NCBI RefSeq assembly: GCF_021922925.1
Contig: NZ_CP040786.1
Coordinates: 2,852,001 to 2,916,000, forward strand
Origin: Clavibacter phaseoli
Lineage (GTDB): Bacteria; Actinomycetota; Actinomycetes; Actinomycetales; Microbacteriaceae
Direction of reading: 5' to 3'
DNA length: 64,000 nucleotides
Positions 8,105-16,034 of the stretch are shown one piece after another. Below the pieces are notes generated by a model. The model was not told the origin of the DNA and made no database searches. It worked only from the letters and a program-made list of their open reading frames with translations. Made by a program: the position numbers and the translations under genes. How positions within the stretch are numbered: the first letter of the stretch is position 1; each line of letters opens with the position of its first letter.

Positions 8105-8851
8105 TCAGCGGCCGCTGAGCAGCGCGAGCATGTCGTCGTGGCGGCTGTCGCGCTCGGCGAAGCGGAGGCCGTGGACGTCCTGCACGAGGATCTCCTCGTC
8201 CTCCGGGCGGGCCTGGAGTATCCCCATCACCTCGTCGAGGAAGTCCTCGAGCGGCAGGGCGTCGCCCGCGTCCTGCTGGCCGGGCATGAGCGCGGTCTGC
8301 ACCTTGGGCGGCACCAGCTCGACGACCTCGACGGACGTGCCGACGAGCTGCGCGCGGAGGCTCTGCGTGTAGGAGTGCACGGCCGCCTTCGTGGCCGAGT
8401 AGGTGGGCGTGGCCGGCAGCGGCACGAAGGCGAGGCCCGAGGAGACGGTCACGAGCGTCGCCTCGTCGCTCGCGAGGAGGCCGGGCAGGAACGCGTCGAT
8501 CGTGCGGATCGTGCCGAGCAGGTTCGTCGTGACGATGGCCTCGGCTGTGGCCTGGTGCGCGGGATCGCGGAGGTCCTCGGCGCGCATGATGCCGGCCATG
8601 GTGATCACGACGTCGAGGTCGGGGTGGCTCGCGGCGAGCTCGTCGCGCGCAGCCGTGATGGAGGCGGGATCCGCGACGTCGAGCACGACCGAGGCCATGC
8701 CGTCGTGCTGCGCGGTGATCTCGTCGAGCAGCTCGCGGCGGCGGCCCGCGATCACGACGCGGTTGCCCGCGGCGTGGAACCGCTCGGCGAGCCCGCGGCC
8801 GATGCCCGAGGTGCTGCCGGTGATGAGGACGGTGCGGCCGGTGATCTTCAT
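8105..8851 (-). CDS. Short-chain dehydrogenase/reductase (DltE-like)
   Basis: 248 residues. The cofactor loop is VLITGSTSGIGRGLAERF (residues 7-24), with a following AGRR favouring NADP. A TMAGIM segment replaces the usual NNAG, and the catalytic Tyr-Lys pair is in YSATKAAVHSYTQSL, with Ser in TVSSGLAF. The sequence runs like the DltE group of oxidoreductases that sit outside the dlt operon. GGAGGAG precedes the ATG. It lies 41 bp downstream of the Gfo/Idh stop on the complementary layout but is read separately toward the same end. Confidence 0.9.
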   Translation of the reverse strand: MKITGRTVLITGSTSGIGRGLAERFHAAGNRVVIAGRRRELLDEITAQHDGMASVVLDVADPASITAARDELAASHPDLDVVITMAGIMRAEDLRDPAHQATAEAIVTTNLLGTIRTIDAFLPGLLASDEATLVTVSSGLAFVPLPATPTYSATKAAVHSYTQSLRAQLVGTSVEVVELVPPKVQTALMPGQQDAGDALPLEDFLDEVMGILQARPEDEEILVQDVHGLRFAERDSRHDDMLALLSGR

Positions 8852-9035
8852 GGGTCTCCTCCGCCGCGGACGCGGCTGACGGGTGCGGGTGCGTGGGTCG
8901 AGTGTGGCCCGTCGCGCGGGCGGCGGTGCGGGGCGCGCGGCGATGCGGGGAGGATCCAGCGGGAGTTCATGTGGGGAGGGGTGCGAGGCTCGAACGGGGG
9001 CCGGCAGCGGGTCGGTCGGGTGCAAGTCGGGCCGA

Positions 9036-9041
9036 TACGTT
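9036..9041 (+). promoter_or_regulatory. -10 hexamer of a leaderless start
   Basis: TACGTT ends six bases before ATG 9048 and there is no ribosome site; this sets the start of the 8-TM protein, whose frame is open further upstream. Confidence 0.5.
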
Positions 9042-9047
9042 CGAGGG

Positions 9048-10139
9048 ATGAGCGGACGCGGCATCGACGAGGCACCATCCGGCTCGGCGGCACCCCGGGA
9101 AGGCAAGGCTCTGTTGATCACGGTGCTGGCCCTGCTGGGCCTCGGCACCTTCGTGCTCCTCTTCGTCGGCATGTTCCTGACGTTCGTGGACGTGCAGGAG
9201 GATCCCCCCTTCGTCCTCCTCGTCGTGCAGATGATGGCGGGCACGATCGCCGTCGCGCTGGCTGCTGGAGTGGGGCTCCTCGTCGTCCAGAGCCCGTCGC
9301 GTGCGCAGGCCGGTCCGACCCCGCGCCCGGTCCGACTGCTCGTCTTCGGCGGCGTCGCGGCGGCGATGGGAGTGCTGCACGCGGTCGCCGCGCTCATCGT
9401 GGGGACTCCCGTCCTCGTCGTCGTCGGGTTCCTGCTCGGTCTCGGCGGGATGGCCGCTGCGGGAGGGATCCTCGGCCACCGTGCGCGCCTCGCCTCGTAC
9501 CCGAGGGAGCAGGTCAGGGCCGGTGCAGCGCCCGGGACCGCCGCCTCGCCGGATCTCGGGTGGAGCCCGGAGGTCATCCGCAGGAAATGGCGGGCTGTCC
9601 TCCTCGCCTTCCTGATCGGGCTCGTCGCGACGACCGCCTTCGCCGGCGTCCTCGCGCTCACGACCGACGAGGGCCTCGACGAGACGTGGGCGTTCATCGT
9701 GCAGCTCTCGTTCCTCGCCGCTGGGATCACCTCCCTCGTCGTCGCGTTCCCGGCGCAGCTCGCCGCGGCGCCCATCACGCGTGCCCTCGGCATCCCGGAC
9801 CGCAAGGCGATCAACCGGCGCGTCTTCGGCAAGGGCGGCCCGCTCGCGCCGGATCTCGAGTGGCGGGCCGCGCGGGTGGCGGCGGTGACGCGCACCTCGC
9901 AGCCGTTCCTCATGGCGCAGAGCGGGCTCGTGTTCGTCGGGGTCGTCGTTCCGAGCCTCTTCCGGGGGATCTTCGAGGGCTGGTTCCTCCTCGTCTTCGT
10001 CGCCCTGGGCGTGTTCCTGCTCGCCATGACGCCCTACATCGTCCGGTCGCAGCGCGGTCTGCGGCGATTCGCAGAGGCGACGCGCGAGCTCGCGCTCTCG
10101 CCGCATCCGGTCGGTGCGTCGGAGACGGCCCCCCGGTAG
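9048..10139 (+). CDS. Multi-pass membrane protein, unknown function
   Basis: 363 residues, not recognised by family. About eight transmembrane segments are visible: residues 20-46, 52-78, 90-115 and 117-135 in a first group, then a cytoplasmic linker, and four more from residue 180 on (WRAVLLAFLIGLVATTAFAG, TWAFIVQLSFLAAGITSLVV, LMAQSGLVFVGVVVPSLF, WFLLVFVALGVFLLAMTPYI). The two halves look alike in spacing. The tail is a short amphipathic region. ATG 9048 is chosen from the leaderless -10 at 9036-9041. It reads toward the glycosylase gene, 44 bp downstream. Confidence 0.7.
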   Translation: MSGRGIDEAPSGSAAPREGKALLITVLALLGLGTFVLLFVGMFLTFVDVQEDPPFVLLVVQMMAGTIAVALAAGVGLLVVQSPSRAQAGPTPRPVRLLVFGGVAAAMGVLHAVAALIVGTPVLVVVGFLLGLGGMAAAGGILGHRARLASYPREQVRAGAAPGTAASPDLGWSPEVIRRKWRAVLLAFLIGLVATTAFAGVLALTTDEGLDETWAFIVQLSFLAAGITSLVVAFPAQLAAAPITRALGIPDRKAINRRVFGKGGPLAPDLEWRAARVAAVTRTSQPFLMAQSGLVFVGVVVPSLFRGIFEGWFLLVFVALGVFLLAMTPYIVRSQRGLRRFAEATRELALSPHPVGASETAPR

Positions 10140-10183
10140 CCGCCGGCCGGCACGGTGTCGGCCGCCCGGACTACCGTCGACCC

Positions 10184-11017
10184 ATGCCCGAGGGTGACTC
10201 CGTCTTCGTCCTCGCCGCGCGCCTCCGCGCCCAGGTCGGCGGCGCGCTCGTCGCCGACGGGGAGCTGCGGTCCGGCGCCAGGGCGGGCGCACGGCTCGGC
10301 GGCCGGCGGATCACCGGGTTCGACACCCACGGCAAGCACCTGCTCATGCGGCTCGACGACGACACCACCCTCCACACGCACCTGCGCATGCAGGGCTCGT
10401 GGACGGTGACCGGTCCCGGCAAGCGCGTGCCGCAGCGGATCCAGCACCAGGTGCGCGTGCGCCTCCGCCTCGACGACGACCGCACCCTCTGGGGCATCGA
10501 CCTGCCCGTGGTCGAGCTGATCCCCACCCGCGACGAGCGCGCGGCCATCGGCCACCTCGGGCCCGACCCGCTGCGCGACGACTGGGATCCGGCGCTCGCC
10601 GTGTCCCGCCTCTCTGCCCGCCCCGACGACGCGATCCGCGCCGCCCTCCTCGACCAGCGCCCGATGGCGGGCCTCGGCAACCTCTGGGTCAACGAGGTCG
10701 GCTTCCTGCGCGGCGTGCATCCGGCGACCCGCGTCCGGGACGTCGACCTCCCGCCCCTCGTCGACCTCGCCGCCCGCTCGCTGCGCCGCTCGGCGACGGT
10801 GCCGGCGGCGTACCAGATCACGACGGGCGATCCCCGCCGCGGCCGCACGCACTGGGTGGTCGGCCGCGCGGGCCGGCCGTGCCTGCGCTGCGGGACGACG
10901 GTGATCGGCGTCGACGATCCCGGGAGCACGAGCGAGCGCGGGCGGCGCGCGTGGTGGTGCCCGCGGTGCCAGCCAGATCAGTCGAAGAAGTCCGAGTCGA
11001 TCTCGACGGTGGAGTAG
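10184..11017 (+). CDS. Fpg/Nei family DNA glycosylase (endonuclease VIII type)
   Basis: 277 residues. Base-excision repair glycosylase/AP lyase that removes oxidised bases. The catalytic N-terminus is M-PEGD (Pro2 nucleophile, Glu3), as in Nei/MutM enzymes; KHLLM, THLRMQGSW and GLGNLWVNE (helix-2-turn-helix) are conserved, and the zinc finger is CLRC near residue 244 and CPRC near residue 269. The Nei-type PEGDS start points to an endonuclease VIII-like (Nei2) enzyme rather than MutM. TACCGT (10172-10177) is six bases before the ATG, fitting a leaderless start. The last dozen residues (QSKKSESISTVE) are not part of the finger and overlap a possible minus-strand remnant. Confidence 0.92.
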   Translation: MPEGDSVFVLAARLRAQVGGALVADGELRSGARAGARLGGRRITGFDTHGKHLLMRLDDDTTLHTHLRMQGSWTVTGPGKRVPQRIQHQVRVRLRLDDDRTLWGIDLPVVELIPTRDERAAIGHLGPDPLRDDWDPALAVSRLSARPDDAIRAALLDQRPMAGLGNLWVNEVGFLRGVHPATRVRDVDLPPLVDLAARSLRRSATVPAAYQITTGDPRRGRTHWVVGRAGRPCLRCGTTVIGVDDPGSTSERGRRAWWCPRCQPDQSKKSESISTVE

Positions 11018-11160
11018 GTCCGGGTCACCTGCACGCCGACGCGATACTCGATCATGAGGCCGACGAGCCTTTGTCCGTCGATCGATATGACGCGCGCTTG
11101 CAGCGAGTCCGCGTAGGAGACAGCGTGCCGCAAGTGCGCAGATGCGACCCGCCTACAGTG
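10978..11160 (-). pseudogene. Possible 3' gene remnant or small unrecognised gene
   Basis: A minus-strand open frame ends at 10978 and carries a protein-like tail: SYADSLQARVISIDGQRL, then GLMIEYRVGVQV and YSTVEIDSDFFD. The alternation of beta-type residues and the acidic end look like real protein, and the GC content here is lower than in the neighbours. No good start codon with an RBS was seen; the frame continues upstream as Arg/His-rich sequence to about 11160. It overlaps the last codons of the glycosylase. It may be the end of a decayed gene. Confidence 0.3.
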
Positions 11161-11234
11161 CCCGGCACCCCTGGTGGCCGAACTGAGCGGAAGGCGCTGC
11201 CGCTGCTCACGGCATTCGACCTATCGTGTCGCGC

Positions 11235-11438
11235 ATGGCTTCAGAGGTGTGGATCGTCCAGCACGACGAGAGTCCCGACAACACGATCCTCGGCGTCTTC
11301 GCGACGTCCGAGGAGGCGCACGCGTTCGCGGAGGAGGTCAGCGACCGCTTCCCGAACGGCGCGATGACGGCGCGCTTCCCGGTCGGCTACCGCTACGACG
11401 TGGGCACCGGTCATGTCGAGTTCGGCCCGGAGGGCTGA
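11235..11438 (+). CDS. Small hypothetical protein
   Basis: 67 residues, soluble, no family recognised. The pattern SEVWIVQHDESPDNTILGVF, then SEEAHAFAEEV and a final GYRYDVGTGHVEFG suggests a compact alpha/beta fold in which a strand is followed by one helix. TATCGT (11222-11227) lies seven bases before the ATG, in the leaderless spacing used across this window; no Shine-Dalgarno is seen. It is convergent with gntP. Confidence 0.6.
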   Translation: MASEVWIVQHDESPDNTILGVFATSEEAHAFAEEVSDRFPNGAMTARFPVGYRYDVGTGHVEFGPEG

Positions 11439-11526
11439 GCCGCCGCGCCGGATCCGCATCGGGGACGGACAGAGGTCCGCCCCGCGGAGAGCGGGACGGG
11501 CCTCGTGGCGTCGACGGATGCGGCCC

Positions 11527-12927
11527 CTACGCCAGCGACGCCACCCCGAACACCGCCGTCGCGATCGCGAAGCCCATGACGCCGATGGTGGTCTCCATCA
11601 CGGTCCAGGTCTTCAGGGTCGTCTTCACGTCCATCTCGAAGAACCGGCCGACGAGCCAGAAGCCGGAGTCGTTCACGTGGCTCGCGACCACGGATCCACC
11701 GGCCACCGCCACGACGAGCGCCGCGACCTGGAACGCGTTGTAGTCGCCCGCGAGGATCGCCGGGGAGACGAGGCCCGCGGCCGTGGTGAGCGCGACGGTC
11801 GCGGATCCCTGCGCGATGCGGAGGATCGCCGCGATGAGGAACCCGGCCAGGATGATCGGGATGCCGAGGTCGCCCAGCACGTCCGCGAGGGCGTCGCCGA
11901 TGCCGCTGGTGCGGAGGACGCCGCCGAACATGCCGCCGGCGCCGGTGATGAGGATCACCGAGCAGACCGGGCCGAGCGCCGACTCGAGCGTCTTCTCGAG
12001 CGCGGTCTTGTCGATCCCGCGGCGCCGCCCGAGCACGAACGCGGCGAACAGCAGCGCGATGAGGAGCGCGACGGGCGTCTCGCCGATGGTGCGGAGCACC
12101 TGGTACCAGGCCTGGTCGCTCGTGCCCTCGGGGAGGATCCCGCCGGTCGAGGCCGCGTTCAGGCCCGTGTTCATGAAGATGAGGAGCAGCGGGAGCAGCA
12201 GCACGGCGACGACGGTGCCGAACTTGGGCGGGTTCGACTCGGCGTGCGCGTCGGCCTCGCCCATGAGCGACGGGATCGGCAGCACGAACTTCTTGCCGAC
12301 CCACAGGCCGTAGAGGTACGCGGTGACGTACCAGGTGGGGATCGCCGCGACGAGGCCGACGATGATCACGATGCCGACGTTCGCGCCGAAGAACTCGCTG
12401 GCCGCGACGGGGCCGGGGTGCGGCGGCACGAAGATGTGCATGACCGAGAAGGCGCCGGCCGCGGGGAGGCCGTAGCGGAGCACGCCGCCGCCGAGGCGAC
12501 GCGCCACCGAGAAGACGATGGGCAGCATCACGACGAGCCCGGCGTCGAAGAAGATCGGGAAGCCGAAGATCAGCGACGCGACGCCGAGTGCGAACGGCGC
12601 GCGCTTCTCGCCGAAGATCCGGATGAGGGTGTCGGCCAGCGTCTTCGCGCCGCCGCTGGTCTCGACCAGGCGGCCGAGCATCGCGCCGAGGCCCACGAGC
12701 AGCGCGACCGTGCCGAGCGTGGAGCCGAAGCTGCCGACGAGCACGGTCACGATCTGCGAGGTCGGGATCCCGGTGGCGAACGCGGTCGCGAGGCTCACGA
12801 GGATCAGGGCGACGAACGCGTGGACGCGCAGCGTGATGATCAGGAACAGCAGGACGGCGATGGCGCCCGCGGCGATCAGGAGGAGCGGACCCGCGGTGAG
12901 GGTCTGCGTCCAGTCTTCGATGGTCAT
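11527..12927 (-). CDS. gntP: Gluconate:H+ symporter, GntP family
   Basis: 466 residues, inner-membrane permease taking up gluconate or a related aldonate with protons. At least a dozen hydrophobic segments are visible; the family motifs GFPIFFDAGLVVMLPI and HIFVPPHPGPVAA, and the C-terminal SHVNDSGFW, are all present. The start is ATG 12927 with GGAGAG upstream. It lies 59 bp after gntK on the same strand, and a GntR-type regulator is divergent, so this is a complete small gluconate uptake and phosphorylation unit. Confidence 0.94.
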   Translation of the reverse strand: MTIEDWTQTLTAGPLLLIAAGAIAVLLFLIITLRVHAFVALILVSLATAFATGIPTSQIVTVLVGSFGSTLGTVALLVGLGAMLGRLVETSGGAKTLADTLIRIFGEKRAPFALGVASLIFGFPIFFDAGLVVMLPIVFSVARRLGGGVLRYGLPAAGAFSVMHIFVPPHPGPVAASEFFGANVGIVIIVGLVAAIPTWYVTAYLYGLWVGKKFVLPIPSLMGEADAHAESNPPKFGTVVAVLLLPLLLIFMNTGLNAASTGGILPEGTSDQAWYQVLRTIGETPVALLIALLFAAFVLGRRRGIDKTALEKTLESALGPVCSVILITGAGGMFGGVLRTSGIGDALADVLGDLGIPIILAGFLIAAILRIAQGSATVALTTAAGLVSPAILAGDYNAFQVAALVVAVAGGSVVASHVNDSGFWLVGRFFEMDVKTTLKTWTVMETTIGVMGFAIATAVFGVASLA

Positions 12928-12986
12928 GTTCTCTCCGTTGATGAACCGTGCAGGGGGCTGGTGGGGTGCGGGCTGGCGAGAGCGCG

Positions 12987-13505
12987 CTAGCTCGCGACGA
13001 GGCCGAGCTCGTCGACGATGCGGGTCGTGACCTCGTCGGGCGTGCCGGTGTTCTCGAGCGTCAGGCCGCGCTCGCCGTCGTCGAGCGGCTCGAGCGTGCT
13101 GATCTGCGACGGCAGCAGCGAGGCCGGCATGAAGTGCCCGCTGCGTGTCTTCATGCGCTCGAGGATCAGCTCGGTGTCGCCGGAGAGGTGCACGAAGCGC
13201 ACGTCGCCGTCGGCGCCGTCGAGGAGGTCGCGGTAGGAGCGCTTGAGAGCGGAGCAGGTGACGACGGTGCTGCGGCCGGCGCGGGCCTCGCCGCCCATCC
13301 AGTCGCGCATGGCCTCGAGCCACGGCCAGCGGTCGTCGTCGGTGAGGGGCGTGCCGGCGCTCATCTTCGCGATGTTCGCCTCGGGGTGGAACTCGTCCGC
13401 CTCCGCGAAGGTCCAGCCGAGCCGTTCGGCGAGGGCGGTGGCGATCGTGGTCTTACCGGATCCGGAGATCCCCATCACCACGACGTGGCGGGGCTGTGCG
13501 GCCAT
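12987..13505 (-). CDS. gntK: Gluconokinase
   Basis: 172 residues, normal for the GntK/IdnK type. It phosphorylates gluconate to 6-phosphogluconate, which enters the pentose phosphate pathway. The Walker A loop GISGSGKT is at residues 12-19; EADEFHPEANIAKM, DRWPWL, TCSALKRSYRD and the GHFMPASLLPSQ motif follow as in the family. GAAGGAG precedes ATG 13505. First gene of the gntK-gntP operon. Confidence 0.96.
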   Translation of the reverse strand: MAAQPRHVVVMGISGSGKTTIATALAERLGWTFAEADEFHPEANIAKMSAGTPLTDDDRWPWLEAMRDWMGGEARAGRSTVVTCSALKRSYRDLLDGADGDVRFVHLSGDTELILERMKTRSGHFMPASLLPSQISTLEPLDDGERGLTLENTGTPDEVTTRIVDELGLVAS

Positions 13506-13560
13506 GCTGACTCCTTCGTCGACGCGGGCGGTGCCGTGTCGTCGGCCGCCGTCCGGCCAA

Positions 13561-13571
13561 AGGTAACACCA
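13561..13571. promoter_or_regulatory. Candidate GntR-family operator between gntK and its regulator
   Basis: AGGTAACACCA contains GGT-AAC-ACC, matching the TGGTNNNACCA type of site bound by FadR/GntR (FCD) regulators. It lies 56 bp upstream of gntK and 88 bp upstream of the divergent regulator, where it could control both. Confidence 0.5.
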
Positions 13572-13658
13572 TTGCGGCGCGCATCGACGACCACCCCGCG
13601 GACGGCGACCTAAGCTCATCGAGGCGGCCGGCCGGCCGACGCGCACCCGGAGAGGACC

Positions 13659-14387
13659 ATGACGACGCGGTCAGTCCCACCCTCGGCGCCCGCCGGCGCG
13701 GTCCCCGCCGCCACGGTGATGGCCACGCGGATCATCGAGGAGCTCGGCCGCGACATCGTCGACGGTCGCCTCACCGAGGGCACCCGCCTCACCATCGACG
13801 GCGTGCAGGAGCGCTTCGGCGTCTCCCGCACGGTGGTGCGCGACTGCGTGCGCGTGCTCGAGGCGATGGCGCTGATCGTGCCCAAGCGCCGCGTGGGCCT
13901 TGTCGTGCAGGGCCCGGATCGCTGGAACGTCTACGACCCGCGCATCATCCGCTGGCGCCTCACCGGCCCCGGCCGCTCCGACCAGTTCCGCTCCCTCACC
14001 CAGCTGCGCCGCGCGGTCGAGCCGGTGGCGGCGTCACTGGCCGCACGCAATGCCACTGCCGCTCAGCGCACCCGCATCGCCGAGCTCGCGGTGGATCTCC
14101 GCCGCCTCGGCGAGGCCGGCGCCCTCGTCGACTTCCTCGCCGCCGACATCGAGTTCCACCACCTGATCCTCGAGGCCAGCGGCAACGACATGTTCTGCGC
14201 CCTCCGCGAGGTGATCACGGAGGTCCTCAGCGGTCGCACGCACCAGGGGCTGATGCCGCGGACGCCGCGTCCGCATGCGCTCGACACCCACGAGCAGGTG
14301 GCGCATGCGATCCGCGACGGGGATGCGGCGACAGCGGAGGCGGGGATGGCGTCGTTGCTGGCGGAGGTCAGCGGCGCAATAATGTGA
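13659..14387 (+). CDS. GntR family transcriptional regulator (FadR/FCD subgroup)
   Basis: 242 residues. The N-terminal winged helix covers residues 20-90 (GRLTEGTRLTIDGVQERFGVSRTVVRDCVRVLEAMALI), and the C-terminal half is an all-helical FCD domain with the metal-binding pattern D...H (IEFHHLILEASGN) and a second His pair (HEQVAHAI). It is divergent from gntK-gntP and so most likely represses them until gluconate or a metabolite binds. GGAGAGGACC precedes the ATG. Its last codons (ending around GCAATAATG) already lie at the AT-rich island border. Confidence 0.88.
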   Translation: MTTRSVPPSAPAGAVPAATVMATRIIEELGRDIVDGRLTEGTRLTIDGVQERFGVSRTVVRDCVRVLEAMALIVPKRRVGLVVQGPDRWNVYDPRIIRWRLTGPGRSDQFRSLTQLRRAVEPVAASLAARNATAAQRTRIAELAVDLRRLGEAGALVDFLAADIEFHHLILEASGNDMFCALREVITEVLSGRTHQGLMPRTPRPHALDTHEQVAHAIRDGDAATAEAGMASLLAEVSGAIM

Positions 14388-14532
14388 TCCCAAATATTTG
14401 CACCAATGACCACTCGCGGGCGCCTATTCCAGATGATCCCCAAAGCTACATTATCACGCACTGGCCATATATCATGAAGTGCGCCTATTCATCTACTGCA
14501 TGGAGCGAGGTGAACAACTATTCAGAGTTCAC

Positions 14533-15384
14533 TTATAACGAAGTCCGGGCCCACTCGCATAAGCGACCGACAAGAGTGTCGACAGTCCTTATGTACGCTT
14601 CCGCCCCCACGCCGTCGACGACATCTTTTCGTTCATGAACATCTGTAGCAAACGCTCGCGCCTTAAGCATGTCCTCCTCTAGGCCACTGGGTAACTTCAA
14701 ATCAGCGTACATGCGTTGCATAGATCTAATCTTCCCTCGCGAGCCTATGCCAAATCGTAGATAATGAATAACTCGCAGAGTTTGCTTGAGATCGGCGTAA
14801 CTGCTTCCGACGATTTCTGCACCAAGCCTAGCGGATGTCGTGGCAGTATTATAGGTACTCCTGCGCAAACGCTCGCGTACTATCCGTTCATAGAAGTTCA
14901 GCATCTCGACACGAGAAATCTCATTGGGGGTGCCAGGCGTGGGTGCCTTTTCAAGCAGAGACCCACTATCGTCAGTATCTAAATCACGACCTGCGCGAGC
15001 CTCACTGCCATTCTCAGGCCTTTCCGGCTGGGTGATATTGGCTCTGGCGCCACTTTCGTGGCTCTGACCTTCGACCTCATCGTCACCGCCTAACTCGTCG
15101 TCCTCATCCCCGTGATCATCAACGGGAGACGCGAATGCCGACGAAGCTGTCACCTTCTTATCAGCGGTACTTGCTTTGAGCTCGGCAGCTCGTTCGTTCC
15201 CTTTTCGCGTTCTGCCCTTGGCGCCCCAGAGGTCAATTTCCTCAATGCTGCTGAGCAAGGCCGACAAGGGAAGCCGCAAAATCAACAGTGCCAAAATGGC
15301 AAATGTTGGCCAGGATATTGCCGATATAAAGTCAAAGCTGAGACTTACCCAGTCATAGGGGACGCTTCTATTAAATGGGTGCAT
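14533..15384 (-). CDS. Membrane-anchored protein of the Septu-like operon, unknown function
   Basis: 283 residues, not recognised. One hydrophobic segment covers residues 18-45 (FISAISWPTFAILALLILRLPL at its core), then residues 50-155 are a charged, very acidic and probably disordered linker (DEDDELGGDDEVEG among others), and residues 156-283 form a helical domain beginning EISRVEMLNFYERIVRERL. The C-terminal pattern of spaced helices and an ATDVHERKDVVDG segment recalls HEPN/DUF4145-like helical domains, but that is only a resemblance. It starts 17 bp after the HNH gene with GGAG nine bases before the ATG, so it is the third gene of one operon. It is absent from the usual two-gene Septu layout. 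Confidence 0.75.
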   Translation of the reverse strand: MHPFNRSVPYDWVSLSFDFISAISWPTFAILALLILRLPLSALLSSIEEIDLWGAKGRTRKGNERAAELKASTADKKVTASSAFASPVDDHGDEDDELGGDDEVEGQSHESGARANITQPERPENGSEARAGRDLDTDDSGSLLEKAPTPGTPNEISRVEMLNFYERIVRERLRRSTYNTATTSARLGAEIVGSSYADLKQTLRVIHYLRFGIGSRGKIRSMQRMYADLKLPSGLEEDMLKARAFATDVHERKDVVDGVGAEAYIRTVDTLVGRLCEWARTSL

Positions 15385-15401
15385 CTGCTTATGCTCCGTT
15401 T

Positions 15402-16034
15402 TTATTCCGCGAGAAGACCGTGAGTGATAAGTAACGCGCCAACCGTTTCGCTAAATTCGCCACTGTTTGCATCCTCCTTGATTACATCGGCCAAGACGGA
15501 TTTAAGCGGCGCGTCACTCAGGTGCCATCGTTCAATCAATTCGCGAACCTGTTGTAAGCGCTTAGCGCGGGAAGCGACTAGGTCGATTCGATTTAGTCCC
15601 AACTTGTGGACTGTAAGTTCAGCACGAGTATCCCCTCGAGTCCAGTCCATCAACGGGCCCTGCGGTCTGAGGTGAACACTCACATCGTCATTGTATGGGT
15701 TTAGTAGTTGCATTGCCGGCTCATAGTAATTGCCCTTACGCGTGTTGCACCGCTCGCAAGCACTAGTCAAGTTCTGCCACTCATGGGCAAGTTCGGGGCT
15801 ATGGCTTTTTGGTATTATATGTTCAACGTGGGGATACGCGACGTCCTCAACAAAACCCTCGCAATATGCGCACTTCGAGTCGGTTTCATCGCGAAGGCGG
15901 GCCTTGATGTCGGCATGGCGCCACCGCTCGTAATGACGACGTGTGTCGGCTGGTGCCTCCACGTACTGCCGTGTCCATTCTGGACCATTTTGAGCAAGCA
16001 CGCGGGGCTGACTTAATTTAGTCAATTGCTTCAT
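15402..16034 (-). CDS. HNH endonuclease, PtuB-like (Septu defence)
   Basis: 210 residues. The zinc-HNH site is complete: Cys55 and Cys58 (KCAYC), Glu71-His72 (VEHIIPKS), Trp86-Asn88 (EWQNL), Cys93 and Cys96 (ACERC), then Asn97 and Lys100-Gly101 (NTRKGN). This arrangement matches the HNH family found with AAA ATPases in Septu (PtuB) and in retron-associated Septu-like pairs. Its ATG overlaps the ATPase stop as ATGA, so the two are made together. It is expected to cut DNA when released or activated by the ATPase during phage infection; that is known of the family, not shown here. Confidence 0.85.
   Translation of the reverse strand: MKQLTKLSQPRVLAQNGPEWTRQYVEAPADTRRHYERWRHADIKARLRDETDSKCAYCEGFVEDVAYPHVEHIIPKSHSPELAHEWQNLTSACERCNTRKGNYYEPAMQLLNPYNDDVSVHLRPQGPLMDWTRGDTRAELTVHKLGLNRIDLVASRAKRLQQVRELIERWHLSDAPLKSVLADVIKEDANSGEFSETVGALLITHGLLAE

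Noticed and set aside
14384..14638. Plus-strand frame of 84 codons at the island edge
   Set aside because: It starts within the GntR stop region, has no RBS and overlaps the end of the membrane-protein gene on the other strand.
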